DNA of 64,000 nucleotides from Nematopogon swammerdamellus (taxonomy: Eukaryota > Arthropoda > Insecta > Lepidoptera > Adelidae). The stretch spans positions 20,473,151-20,537,150 of the forward strand of contig OX336353.1 of NCBI GenBank assembly GCA_946902875.1, read 5' to 3'. The number at the start of each line of letters is the position of its first letter. The first letter of the stretch is position 1. The notes under the pieces are model-generated. The model worked only from the letters and a program-made list of their open reading frames with translations, was not told where the DNA came from and did not search any database. Position numbers and translations under genes: made by a program. Below are positions 53,944 through 63,735 of the stretch, in pieces.

Positions 53944-56900
53944 TTTGATGAACGAACAGCCTAGGCTGATGTGTTCATGTCTAAGTTCACTGGTGCTTTG
54001 TTATTTTTATGTTAGTTTAGTTTGGTGTTTTTTTTAGGTGTTTGTCGAGCCTGTTTTTAAAGGAATTGGTGGTGGGTGCTTGTACGACATCTTCGGGCAG
54101 TTTGTTCCACATTTCCACTGCTCTATTTGACAGGAAGTTTCGTCTCGGATTTGTTGAGCTGACAGTGACATTCAGCTTCAAGCTATGGCCTCGGAGATGA
54201 CTATTTGTATTTCTAGTAAAGAGGTTCTCCAGTTCTGGACAATCATAATGCTGATTGAGAATCTTGTATGTTTCTATGAGGTCACCCCTTTCTCTACGTT
54301 GCTCCAATGTTGTCAGGTTGAGGATTTTTAGTCTTTCCTCGTATGGTTTCCTCTTCAGTGATTTTGGTATCTTGGTCGCTCTTCTTTGAACTCTTTCTAG
54401 GAGAGTAATATCTTTGACGAAGTAAGGATTCCATATTTGAAATCCATATTCCAAGAGTGGTCTAATGTGAGATTTGTAAATTTTGATTAATGTCTCTATA
54501 GTCAGGTTTTGAAATGATTTTCGTACAACATAGAGTATGGCGTTTGCTCGTTTGACTATGGTCTCTATATGATTTGCCCATTTTAGATCTTCTGAGATAG
54601 TTATTCCCAGATCTTTCTGAGCCTGTGTAGAAAATATTATGTCTGTTCCGATTTTATACTGGAGTCTCGGGTTATTATTCCCTATATGCAAAACTGTGCA
54701 TTTCGAGGGGTTAGTTCGTATTAGCCAATGGCGGGTCCATTCCAATATTCTGTCCAGGTCATCTCTGGACTTTATGAAAAAAATATGGACAGCACAACTG
54801 TTTGTAAGCTCTAAGAATTGATTAATTATTACTGGAACAGTTACTTAGATACTTGGCACATTTTTAATGCAATCATGTATGTTTATGGATTGACGAGTCA
54901 GAGGGGCCAGAGCACATGCTCTGACAAGCCAATATCACCTACAGGAAGGTGCCATACCCGAGACTTTCCCTTTCGATCGCCGGTTCCGAACGGTCAAGCA
55001 GCAGGTGTAGGTATGCACGTAAAATTGTTCTATCACAAAAATTCATTGGTTCACATCATCGGCCCGTTTTGAACCTCGGATCATAAGATCAAGAGTCCAA
55101 GACCGCGCCGACCACCCGTGGCACAGCGGAAAATGTTTTAAAAGCAAACAAGAGGATTACTAAACTACAAGCATTGATGAATTTACCTAAAGCTGCCTGT
55201 ACAAAATTAAATAAATATTTATATGATGTATATTGCGTGATGGCACAAAACAATTGGATCAGACTGAATAAGTGATGACTGTGAATTCTCGTTATTTATT
55301 TTAGTTGGAAAAAGTCATTACTTCTGCTACTTTACAAGCATGCTTGGTGAGACTGTATACATTTTAACAAATATTTGGCCACATTGGTAGGTGATTTGGC
55401 AACCGTTCTTGTTAAAGATGGCATCCAAGCAACCATCAGAAACTCTCATATATTTTTTTCTGAAAAAGCATAGTTCGCGTAAACCTTTCGTAACAAATTG
55501 CGGTCGCATACGCGCGTTTCACGGAGTCAGTCGCGTGGTGCCCGACACCCTGAGTGGTCGAAGCTGCTAGTTCAACAATAATAAGCAGCCTGTGGACTGT
55601 CCGTAATACCTATAGCGTGTAGGTGTATTTTGGTGAACAATGATTGCTCATCAAACCACCGATCACCGTTATTCGCCGTGGTTGTACGTACCTATTCACC
55701 CGCCACTGACCCGAGCGCACCAGCCTTGCGGCCATAGCGCCCACACTGTGTCACGACTTCATCATGGGACAATCATTTGAAAGTCGTTGCACGCAGGGAG
55801 GCCCGCTGCCAGGATACCACCAATTTGGTCCCGGCGACGCGCATTGACTGCGGTCCAGCCCTCCCTTGGAGGGACTCATAAAGGCGTTCTGAGCCCTTCC
55901 CTTGGAGTGCACCGACTTCGAAGGTTGTCCCCATCTACGTCTTGCGTCCATCAGTCTGCGTCCCACATGGGAGACAACGTCACAAACAGCGACTGTTTGC
56001 CCCGGTACTCGGGTCCCGAATCGCCTTGGCGTCTGCATGCGTCAGTCTGTCGTCTCGCCTCACCTGGTCATCTAGTTTGGCCTACCATGCCTCGCGGGGG
56101 CGCAGGCAGCCACCCCTGTGTAGTTGTACGTACCGCTGAGCGACGCGGCGCGGTCGGTGCGCGGGTTGTGCGCGTGCGCGATGGAGGGCGCGTGCGGCGG
56201 CGTGCCGGGCGGCGCGGCCGCCGGCGGCCAGAACGTCTTGCGCGGCACCGACACCCACCCGCCGCCGCCGCCCCCCTCCGCCCCGCACCCGCTCCGCACC
56301 AGCTCCAGAATAAACTTGCCATCTGCAACACACACCGCGCGTCACATTATCCACATCACTGTGCTGTATTGTGATCACAGTATTTTGCGAATGTACAACC
56401 TATAGGGAAACACTGACATGACACCTAGTTCACAATGGTGTGACGAGCTGACATTACGTGTAGCAGGTTTTTTTTAATGGAAACTGACACGGTTGGCTAC
56501 ATCATCTACAACATCCGTGATGTCAGCCCATAACACCGGGTGAACTAGGTGCTGCGTCAGTACTTCCATTTGGTCGTGCCGGCTAGACTGAACTGGACCA
56601 AGTACCAACCCGGGCGGGTTAAACCCTACCACCTGGAAGGTAAGAATGGAAGGGACCTACAGTTTTTCGTAGAATCCGAACCACAATCAGCCTCCAAATT
56701 TTTTACTACTCCCAGCAGCGGGAGCACAAATGCGTCGATAAGCCTATATCGATCGATAAACATCTATTTGCTTCGTTCGATGAAGTAGAATAGAAGAAGA
56801 CGAATAGATGTTTATCGATCGATATAGGGATGCATTTGTGCTCCCGCTGCAGTTGTGCTTAACTTTATGGCTTCCCAATTATTAAATATGCTCACTCCCT

Positions 56901-59297
56901 TGGCTTGCATGCCATTTTCGCAGTGTGAAATTTTTGCAAAATTTGCGCACGTAAACTCAGCTCTTCGTTAAATAATGAAGTAAGATCAATAACCTCATTG
57001 ACACTTGAAAGCCAATGAAATTAGGTACCCACGAAACCATGTACAAAAAGTGGGGATTCAATTATTTAGGAAGTACAGATATATTTTTTGAACTCCAGAA
57101 AAAACAAAACACGTCCGACATTTTTTTCAGAATTGTTCTAACATAAAATTACCAGATTACCCTATGCCTACACTCCAGGAAAATCAACAGAATCAGTAAT
57201 CCACTGTGTAGTATCAAAGATAGAAAGTGTCTTGTGTAACAAAAACTTCGGAACTTTCATTGACAAAGAAGGTGCCTTTGACAAAACCGCCTTCATTAGT
57301 ATCAGAGCAGCCCTACCTAGATTTGAAGTTGATCCTACAATTTAAATATTGGATTAACAATATGCTTGACAGCTCAGGGCCGTCCATTTCAGTATAAGTA
57401 ACACAACAAATGTACATATAAGTTCACCAAGTGGCTGCTCCGTGTTCACAGACCAAAACTATGTACAATTGTACGGGTGCTTACTAGCATTACTGGGAGA
57501 GGGCAGGTCACACGGCCTGCCCTCTCCCTCGCCCCGGGCACAATATTTCCTAGGTTGACGGGCTGAATGTGCAGTTAGGTAGGTAGCTTATTAATTATTA
57601 TTTATTGTTGTTACTCTAAAATTGGTTCTCTCTCGAAACTCAAATATAGACCCTGATTCCCCTAGCGCAGGGAATCCTAAAATGGGAAACAGGGCTCCAC
57701 TAGAAACTACGTGCAATGGATAAAAGCAATAGTAACCCTAGTGATTAAGATGTACTTATCTATAAGTATTGTATGTAAAAAATTATACAATAAATGATTT
57801 CTTTCTTGCTTATTTATTTCTTTGCTTACTGGACATTGTAGCTTAACAGACTAGGTACACAGACACTTCGAGAGGGGCGCCAAGATCCAGAAAGAGTATG
57901 CTGCTTCCTGAAAGAACTCGGGCGGTTGGAGCAAGGTGGTAGGACGCACAAAAGGCCCTCAATAGAGTAAGCTTAAGCGCGGAACACGAGTCTGAAAAAC
58001 AACAACAACAACCTTCTGTCAAAATATTTGACTTTTCTTCTGTATACTAGCGTGTCCGTTTCCCAAGGCGTGTAGGAGATTAATGGCAAAGTTTGTTACC
58101 CATCTATCCACCATTCTCTTTCGTTCTAATGAGAAAAGTTCACTGAAACACCATGGTCGCAAAATATGCGAACATGTACGCGCTACCAGATACCACAGAA
58201 GGCGGTTGGAGTAAGAGTATGTTATCCACACGGGTACTAGGGAAGCCTACAGGTTAAATATAAAAAAATATATAACTAAAATAAATATCAGTGTTGAGTT
58301 AGTGTAGTACTGTACCTATTACGAAATATCTTTTGAACCGAGCAAAATGAGTGAACTTTGACCACTTTTTTTTTCCATGACTCATTATTTATTCATTTTA
58401 CCTACTGAAGTATTGACTAATCCTTTACTTATTATAACGGTTACATAACTTTAATAAAAAAAATATTATCTATCTTATTTTATCTCCCAATACTTATTTA
58501 GCATGCACGGTGGCGCTGAGCACAGAAGGCAAGCTGTTCACAATCAGATTAGTTTCCGCTACGGCGGTCACAGAACAGCGCTTACAACACAATAGTAGAG
58601 CCTCCGACGATCTACTTTGTGCACTTACTAGAGCGTGAAGCACTTTCTAGCTTCTTACCGGCCAACACCAGCTACACAGGGGACGCTCTAAGGCTTTCCA
58701 CATTCGATGCTGTGTTAACTAACAGTACAGGCTCAACTGGGCATAGGCCCCTTCTAGCACTAACCTGAGCACATATTGCCTCAAATACTGACTGCAATTA
58801 GATAAACGTTTCTAAATTTTAAAGACCCAGAAGCACACTTTATGGAAAGGAACGAGGTTGGAACTAATTTATGTTGTTATCAGCAAGGCATTACAAACAC
58901 ATACTGTCCGGTCGAATATAAAATTGTCGCAGCTTAGCAGTAACGATGTGTTCAGCTTATAGTTGATTCCATAAAACAATCTCGCGCCCGAATGTATACA
59001 ACATTAGGGCCCGCTCTGAATGAATTTTTCGGCTTCAAGTGAGCCTGCCATAGCTGAAGCACGTAGACTACTCGTGTGGGAGCGAGCAGCTGACGTGCAG
59101 AGCGGCGGATGCGCTCGCGGCGGTTGGCCGATAAAAAGCACAAGTGGACGGTGGGGATACTGACCCTTGAAGAATTTGAGGCGGCCGCCCGAGCGCGCGG
59201 GGTCGCCCGGAGCGCCGCGCGCTAGCTCGCGCGTCTCCTCCGTCATCGTACATGTTGTCGCGAGCGGCGAGTCCGCGCGCGCCTCAACCATGCGCAT
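47264..59297 (-). CDS. H: Hairless, Su(H)/CSL co-repressor (4 coding exons)
   Basis: Joining 59297-59165, 56322-56134, 49118-47829 and 47292-47264 gives 546 codons; all three introns are phase 1 with GT/AG ends. Residues 37-52 read GGRLKFFKDGKFILEL and 66-78 GWVSVPRKTFWPP: the Su(H)-binding domain, which inserts into the CSL C-terminal domain and blocks Notch output. Residues 364-370 are YSIHSLL (Groucho-type motif) and 540-546 PLNLSKH (CtBP motif at the very end). Between them is a basic PYQYRKLRVYKK block and long Pro/Ser-rich linkers. Drosophila Hairless is about twice as long; the insect core motifs are all present here. Start: ATG 59297 or 59291, or the internal ATG at 59246, cannot be separated by sequence. 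Nuclear; acts at Notch targets. Confidence 0.94.
47829..49118 (-). CDS. H: Hairless large exon (Groucho motif, linkers)
   Basis: It encodes VSDDNSSVQSSPWQRDHCWK, a basic DRERYYHMKLKKPYQYRKLR block, SPRKRILRELERVSLEDQGG, HVGSYSIHSLLSMPDDSPPD, KTESPSSVNSPDLSPSPDNY and Pro/Tyr-rich repeats ending IPKEEPSS. The acceptor is GTTGCAG and the donor CAG|GTAAAC. Read-through of the donor would give GKQITSPISS and a stop. The long + strand open frame here is an antisense shadow of the GC-rich codons. Confidence 0.95.
49730..49974 (+). mobile_element. R2-like LINE endonuclease fragment, second copy
   Basis: In + frame pieces it reads MPSEIC near 49720, [45 protein letters not shown] with deletions and a duplication. 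It corresponds to the C-terminal part of the endonuclease region encoded antisense at 38174-38410. It ends directly at a SINE B body. Confidence 0.75.
49975..50177 (+). repeat. SINE family B, 5'-truncated
   Basis: GGGTTGGTACCGCCGCACTG through GTGTCAGTTTCCATAATAAA, ending in an A-run. Confidence 0.85.
50180..50302 (+). mobile_element. LINE 3' end fragment, RNase H type
   Basis: CTTCATGCAGGACATAGGCT, GGCTGGCTAGGTTGGCTGGA and GACTAGTTTGCAGGCCTAGA align with the 3' end at 52315-52440. Confidence 0.7.
50607..52749. mobile_element. 2.1-kb TIR element with CACTAAGTC motif array
   Basis: The left end TCGAGGGCTTACTTCAAGAA followed by TGCACTATGTC, and the right end, in reverse TCGAGGGCTTACTTCAAGAA followed by TGCATTAAGTC, are inverted copies of about 31 bp; both ends are flanked by TA. 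Within 50630-51240 and 52460-52720 there are about fifteen copies of CAYTAAGTC or its complement, several as back-to-back palindromes (for example GCACTAAGTCGGACTTAATG near 51146). No transposase is seen. A LINE fragment fills the middle. Confidence 0.75.
51540..52440 (+). mobile_element. LINE fragment with RNase H region (R1/LOA-like), decayed
   Basis: Frame pieces include LRIFTDGSRTSSWTGAGI (RNase H first Asp), then SGHCSLNKYPHTVVITNSPL, CRECLATNEMTEHVLLEC (C-x2-C...H...C knuckle) and a 3' UTR with CATGACATAGGCTGGCTGG. Stops and frameshifts are frequent. It is nested in the TIR element. Confidence 0.7.
53080..53590 (+). mobile_element. LINE ORF2 C-terminus, family L1
   Basis: The open frame reads [60 protein letters not shown] and [16 protein letters not shown], then 3' UTR and an A-rich end. 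It is the longest copy of this family here. Confidence 0.85.
53910..53946. repeat. (ATTT)n microsatellite, LINE tail
   Basis: About nine ATTT units. They form the 3' tail of the - strand LINE at 53947-54790. Confidence 0.85.
53947..54790 (-). mobile_element. LINE ORF2 C-terminal fragment with (AAAT)n tail
   Basis: The 242-codon open - frame (54745-54017) reads MEWTRHWLIRTNPSKCTVLH, LGITISEDLKWANHIETIVK, RPLLEYGFQIWNPYFVKDIT and RAVEMWNKLPEDVVQAPTTN. This is the typical CR1/Rex-like region after the RT active site. It is 5' truncated within the RT. Confidence 0.88.
54893..55120 (-). repeat. SINE family A with internal deletion
   Basis: In reverse it has the tRNA-like head remnant, GTGCATACCTACACCTGCTG and CCGTTCGGAACCGG, then jumps to GGGTATGGCACCTTCC and GGTGATATTGGCTTGTCAGA. 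The central body is deleted. Confidence 0.75.
55530..56120. other. Hairless intron, unassigned moderately GC-rich block
   Basis: The - strand has a 95-codon frame without a recognised family. The block could be a degraded LINE 5' region. It ends directly at the Hairless exon donor. Confidence 0.3.
56134..56322 (-). CDS. H: Hairless exon: second half of Su(H)-binding domain
   Basis: It encodes DGKFILELVRSGCGAEGGGG, GGWVSVPRKTFWPPAAAPPG and THE-less Pro/Ala linker to RTDRAASLS. FILEL is the hydrophobic strand that contacts Su(H). The acceptor is GTTGCAG and the donor AGCG|GTACGT, phase 1 on both sides. Confidence 0.94.
56404..56700. repeat. Two SINE family B pieces in tail-to-tail order
   Basis: 56404-56465 is the end of family B in + orientation (AACACTGACATGACACCTAG ... 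ACATTACGTG). 56466-56700 is family B in reverse (A-tail at the left, GTAGGTGATGTAGCCAACCG-type end, body to GTAGGTCCCTT and GGAGGCTGA). The two tails meet at a T-run. Confidence 0.75.
56715..56850. mobile_element. 136-bp perfect-arm hairpin (foldback MITE)
   Basis: The left arm GCAGCGGGAGCACAAATGC...TATATCGATCGATAAACATC and the right arm GATGTTTATCGATCGATATA...GCATTTGTGCTCCCGCTGC pair over about 50 bp with few mismatches around a ~35-nt loop. Confidence 0.8.
57150..57420 (+). mobile_element. LINE RT fragment, decayed
   Basis: It reads TPGKSTESVIHCVVSKIESV, then GTFIDKEGAFDKTAFISIRA, ALPRFEVDPTI, matching the jockey/R1-type RT motif block 'KS.E...........D.E.AFD'. The first catalytic Asp block is FIDKEGAFD. 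It has a stop after DPTI. Confidence 0.7.
57495..57528. repeat. Short perfect hairpin, GC-rich
   Basis: GGGAGAGGGCAGG, 8-nt loop, CCTGCCCTCTCCC. A 13-bp perfect stem in a Hairless intron. Confidence 0.7.
57540..59160. other. Hairless first intron, nothing firm
   Basis: (CAA)n occurs near 57990. No gene or clear repeat is supported. Confidence 0.4.
59165..59297 (-). CDS. H: Hairless first coding exon
   Basis: It encodes MRMVEARADSPLATTCTMTE, ETRELARGAPGDPARS and GGRLKFFK, the first strand of the Su(H)-binding domain, then donor AAGG|GTCAGT. A start at the third ATG would remove 17 residues. Upstream non-coding exons are likely but not identifiable. Confidence 0.85.
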
Positions 59298-60914
59298 CTC
59301 ATCTCCCCTGGCCGCGCCCGTTCTCTCTCACCGCCGGCACATTGCGACACGACCCCCTGCAATACACCGACACCACACTCTTCGACACACGGCCCGACCC
59401 AACCACGACACAACTCCAACTTGGTTCGTTTTTTACTAGTTCATTCACACCCAGCTTCCATTTTGATTCGTTACGACGTATAGTACAACAAAACTGGCGT
59501 GGCGAGTTCATTCGTTAAGGGTCTATATTGAATTTTCGGGATTACTAGGCATATTATTACACTTTGCATATTATGAATAATATGTTTCTGTTATGAGGTA
59601 TTTTATTGTAAGATCTCAAAATTCACCCGGGATTTGCGAAAGTAAATAAAATGGTAGACGTAGACATTTGAAATATCAATTTACGTTCGTCATCGAGTAA
59701 TTCACTGGGTACAACGGGGCGCCGGTTGAATTACTTTCGTTCTTTCTCCTTCATACTAACCAAATATAGTAAATAAGATCTGGAGGAAAGTTTCTTGATA
59801 TGATTTGTTAGAAATAGCAACCAACACACATAAAAATAATTGTGAAAATTAGCTAACTATTTCTTTTTGTTAACTGCTTCTCAATAATTATATAAAAATA
59901 ATTAAATCAACATGGCCACGAAATTACTTAATTTGCTGACATAAAGTAACAAAGTTTACCGGGGAAGGAAGGAGGCAAACAAACTCCCCCATGGCCTCTC
60001 GACTCCACACGCTGACCAAAGCTTTCGCCAAAGTATCGAGCATTGGCCAACGTGTAGAAGTGGGTACATTTTATCGATTTGCTTTATGCCTTGCTTAATT
60101 AGAAAAAAAAAGAAAAAGGAAGAACAAATTCAAACGAAGAATAACAACATACAAAGACTTGGATGTACGGTCAAACAACCCTCGCCTTTCCGTAAGGGTA
60201 AAAAATACAAAAAAAAATTCTTTGGCAAGTGCGGTTAAATCAGTAAAGAAAGAAAGAAAGAAAAACGTTTATTCAGCTAAAACTATAAAATAACAAAACA
60301 AGACTATAAAAATAAAAATGTAAAAAACATTTTTTTATCTGAAAGGGAGCAGACACAGCACGATGCAAAGCCTAACAAGTAGGTAGTTGCGGCTGGTTTT
60401 AAGTCTGCCTGCCCCCATAATATTCTGATCTGACCTCAGAGAATAAAACCATTCTGACGAGGTGCGAGCGAGGTTGAGTTGAAGTATTTACATATAAGGC
60501 TGTATGGATGGTGTTCCACCTTTGCCTATCTCGAAGATAATAAATTAGGTAACTTGCTAATACAGAATGTTTCCCATCAATATACGAATTTATTCCATCA
60601 ACAATTTGAAGACATCTAGAATTTAAAAATATATATATATATAATAAATAACAGACAAGGCTGCATGGTATAATACCTTTGCATATCCCAAAAAAGGGAT
60701 AAAACAAACAAAAAAAAAAATATCATATTCTTTGGTTGAATTGAAGTGCGCTCGTTTGGTGTCATCATCGCACGTAAAATTTTATAATATAATAGTACTC
60801 AGAAAGCTTACGTTACCTACCAGTGCCTAGGGCCTACCAGTTTGTGAAGCGATTGGGGTTTCTGCCCACAGCCGTAGTGGTTTCTGGTATAACTAGCGAC
60901 AAAGGTTATCGAAA
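59298..60914. promoter_or_regulatory. Divergent intergenic region, Hairless / eIF4A-III
   Basis: The two genes are transcribed away from this 1.6-kb interval, so it should hold both promoters. GAAA microsatellite and A-rich stretches lie at 60240-60310. No TATA box or initiator can be assigned. An unconvincing 102-codon - frame (60707-60399) is low complexity. Confidence 0.5.
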
Positions 60915-61080
60915 ATGTCGGTTTCGGATATGTCCGTGGGCGCGTCGGCGGCGGCACGCAAGCTGATGTCGGAGGACCTCTCGAACGTTGAGTTCGACAC
61001 GAGCGAGGATGTGGAAGTCATCCAGAACTTCGACAACATGGACCTCCGCGATGAGCTACTGCGCGGCATCTACGCCTACG
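60915..61080 (+). CDS. eIF4AIII: eIF4A-III exon 1
   Basis: The ATG at 60915 has an AAAA upstream context and opens the conserved N-terminus. The exon ends TAC-G|GTTTGT after GIYAY, phase 1. Confidence 0.93.
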
Positions 61081-63391
61081 GTTTGTCCAATCATAGGAGA
61101 TTGCTACTTTACTCAACTTTCTCTTACTTTACATGTTTTCAGGTAAGTGTCTATTCGTAGGTATACCTGCATGCAGGTATACCTACTGAGACTGTACTTG
61201 GGGGGTACTAAAACGACATGAGCCGCCTCAACATTAGGTTAGGGTTAATTTTTTTTAAACCACCAAAACATTCACCCATAACCTAACCTCATACCTACGA
61301 ATAGCCCTGTCATGTTTTCAGGCAATATTTTGATTAGACACAGCCAATATCACCACTTCTCGCGAAACCATGCCAGCTACAAGGCTGACAAAAAGGTCGT
61401 TGTCTATTTATTAACACACCTTTTGAAGATCCCCAGGTTATAGGTGCTAGCGAACACACTCAGATTCAGGTTCTTTATTTCATCATTGGGCACATATTGG
61501 CCGCTCAGACATGTCAATACATTTCAAAATAAAATATTATGTACAAATATCATAATTAAAATTCAAAACAGAATTAAAAACAACCAGCACAAAAAATAAA
61601 ACCAAAATCTAATTATTAAAACAGGCTAATTCATTAATCACATTGTTGTCTTAATCAACTACTTGTTGGAGATACTCTTCTATTGAATAGTGAGGCTTCT
61701 TTACTAACATGCTCTTAAGTTTATTCTTAAAATATTTATCCTCGCATATTTTAAGTTCAGGCGGTAGAAGAAGACTGTTCAGGAACGATATCGTAAATCG
61801 ATGCATTCTCACAAGTTAGGTGTCAACAATTATGGATTTTCCGAGCGAGGGGCCTGGTGTGACGGATATCGACCGGGGCAGGAGAGATGAAGGAAGCCAG
61901 TTCATCGGAGCATCGGCATGGTGGTACCTATAAAACAGGCTAAGGGAACCAATTGTTCGCCTGTGATGCAATGAGTCAAGTCCCTCTTTAGTTTTTGTTT
62001 GCATGAAGACTTGACTGGAGGGAAAAAGGTGAAAATGAAAATACCTCAAAAGATATTGTTCTAATACACTTACGCTTACACAAATATTCAACAGGTTTCG
62101 AGAAGCCTTCGGCGATCCAGCAGCGCAGTATTAAGCCGATCGTGAAGGGGCGCGACGTGATCGCACAGGCACAGTCCGGCACAGGCAAGACCGCCACCTT
62201 CTCCATCTCCATCCTGCAGTCGCTGGACACCACGCTGCGCGAGACCCAGGTCCTCTGTCTCTCGCCCACGCGCGAGCTTGCCACACAGATTCAGAAGGTA
62301 CAATACTTCTTTTTATTATAAAATAAATAAAACAAAACACAATCAGTCGTCCCATATTGTTTGTTTTGTTTTTATTGGAAGCGCGACATATGGCGCCGAA
62401 CCACCCATAAGGTGTCTAACGAAGCCCATGGACATTCGGTCGTATGCGGTGGTTGCCATTGCCATGCCGGCCTGACAGGTGCATCATCGACCCTCAGCGT
62501 TCTGTTTCCATAAAGTGTCGGCCTTTTAGCGCGCGTGATGTGTTATGGGAAATATGCTTTTTCAGAAAAAAAATGTATCAACACCTATGGCAAATGTATC
62601 ATGATTGTAATCGTTACAAAATTTACTACAAATTTATCTATACCTTAACGTTCACTCACCTTAGTTTTGTTTGATTCAAATTTGTGAGTTGAGCATTGCA
62701 TGAACATTTCATTTCACAAATATACGTAGTGAGGTTAAGATGTTTTTCGATTAAACACACTCGCGAATAGTAAAAACCTCAAATAATAACACATTCATTT
62801 CAGAAAATGTTGTTGTTCCGAATTTATACACAAACATAACAAGTAATGACTAAAAACACAAAAAAACTTATTTATTTGCGGCTAATGCCACCAAAATTCG
62901 AAATCAACTGAAAAAAATCTGTTAATTTTTTTCTCTAGGCTGGCTTTTTCACGGTGCCCTACTGAAATCGGGCCCATTAAGTGGTATTTAAAATGTATAC
63001 AATAATGTTAGGTCAAAAATTAACGAAAGAAATGTTAGATGGAAGTTCTGTGTCGAAGCGGACCTGTACCGACGCTGTGTCGTAAACCGCGTGTTGTTCA
63101 AATTCCAAATAAAGTCCCAAGTGCTCAGGAACGCATGGCGGCGCCCCTGAGGGCTAGCTGCAGCGTCCCTGACGGCTAGTGGCGGGGCTTCTGGATGCCT
63201 CGAAATCTTCTCCTGCTTGGAGCCATGTAGTGCTGAGTTGCTTACGTCCTGCTTGCAGGTGATCCTAGCGCTGGGCGATTTCATGAACGTGCAGTGCCAC
63301 GCGTGTATCGGCGGCACCAACCTGGGAGAAGACATTCGCAAGCTCGACTACGGCCAGCACGTTGTCTCCGGCACACCTGGCCGAGTCTTCG
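60915..63391 (+). CDS. eIF4AIII: eIF4A-III DEAD-box helicase (first 3 coding exons, 3' incomplete)
   Basis: Joining 60915-61080, 62095-62297 and 63259-63391 gives 167 codons with phases 1, 0 and 1. The frame starts [20 protein letters not shown] and continues [40 protein letters not shown] (Q motif), then [12 protein letters not shown] (Walker A), [11 protein letters not shown] (motif Ia), GG and TPGRVF (motif Ib). DEAD and the second RecA domain lie beyond the edge. eIF4A-III is the RNA-clamping ATPase of the exon junction complex, acting in nuclear mRNP assembly and [14 protein letters not shown] and CHACIGGTN...[10 protein letters not shown] distinguish it from eIF4A-I/II. Confidence 0.95.
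61460..61985 (-). mobile_element. Two LINE 3' end fragments in the eIF4A-III intron
   Basis: On the - strand, 61985-61815 reads [20 protein letters not shown] and [13 protein letters not shown] (R1-type C-terminus). 61810-61640 reads [17 protein letters not shown] and [20 protein letters not shown], another LINE C-terminus type, followed by an A-rich tail. Confidence 0.65.
62095..62297 (+). CDS. eIF4AIII: eIF4A-III exon 2
   Basis: [60 protein letters not shown] and LATQIQK. It contains the Q motif, motif I and motif Ia. The acceptor is TTCAACAG and the donor AAG|GTACAA. Confidence 0.95.
62378..62475 (-). mobile_element. LINE 3' end fragment, family L1
   Basis: GCGCGACATATGGCGCCGAA, CCATAAGGTGTCTAACGAAG and CCATGGACATTCGGTCGTAT match the reverse of 53500-53585 and the copy at 3605. 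Confidence 0.75.
62480..63258. other. eIF4A-III intron 2, nothing recognised
   Basis: No supported gene. TATGCTTTTTCAGAAAAAAA at about 62547 also occurs in reverse near 55455, a possible trace of a shared repeat. Confidence 0.4.
63259..63391 (+). CDS. eIF4AIII: eIF4A-III exon 3
   Basis: [40 protein letters not shown] and GRVF. The acceptor is GCTTGCAG and the donor TTCG|GTGATT, phase 1. The next codon should complete Asp-Met-Ile. Confidence 0.95.
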
Positions 63392-63595
63392 GTGATTATC
63401 CTCTTACTCCACTAACACCTGCGTCCTGCTCGGGAACTCATCAGAAGACAATCACATTTTAATCCTTCACCTCTGCGAGCATTATCTAAAAGAATCCCTC
63501 CCATATTAAACTGTGATCTTGACATTGACCGCTTCATATTACCAAAGAAAAAAAAAACATCATTTTGGAAATGTTTTCCATGAATTGTTGGCATG

Positions 63596-63735
63596 TTTTT
63601 TAGGATTCCGTATCTGTCGTATGGGACCCTATTACTAAGCCTACGCCGTCTGTCTGTCTGTCTGTCTGTCCGTCTGTCCGAGGGCTGTATCTCTTGAACC
63701 GTAATAGGTAGCCCGTTGAAATGTTCACAGAATAG
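63596..63735 (+). repeat. Dispersed AGGATTCCGTA repeat with (TCTG)n
   Basis: TTTTTAGGATTCCGTATCTG, GGGACCCTATTACTAAGCCT and (TCTG)n, then GTATCTCTTGAACCGTAATA. It belongs to the family seen at 11523 and 34826. Confidence 0.6.

Noticed and set aside
55787..56374. 195-codon + strand frame
   Set aside because: It overlaps a Hairless exon antisense and an intronic GC-rich block; no family resemblance.
61185..61204. Possible LINE L1 fragment (GAGACTGTACTTGGGGGG)
   Set aside because: Only about 18 bp agree with L1, too short to call.
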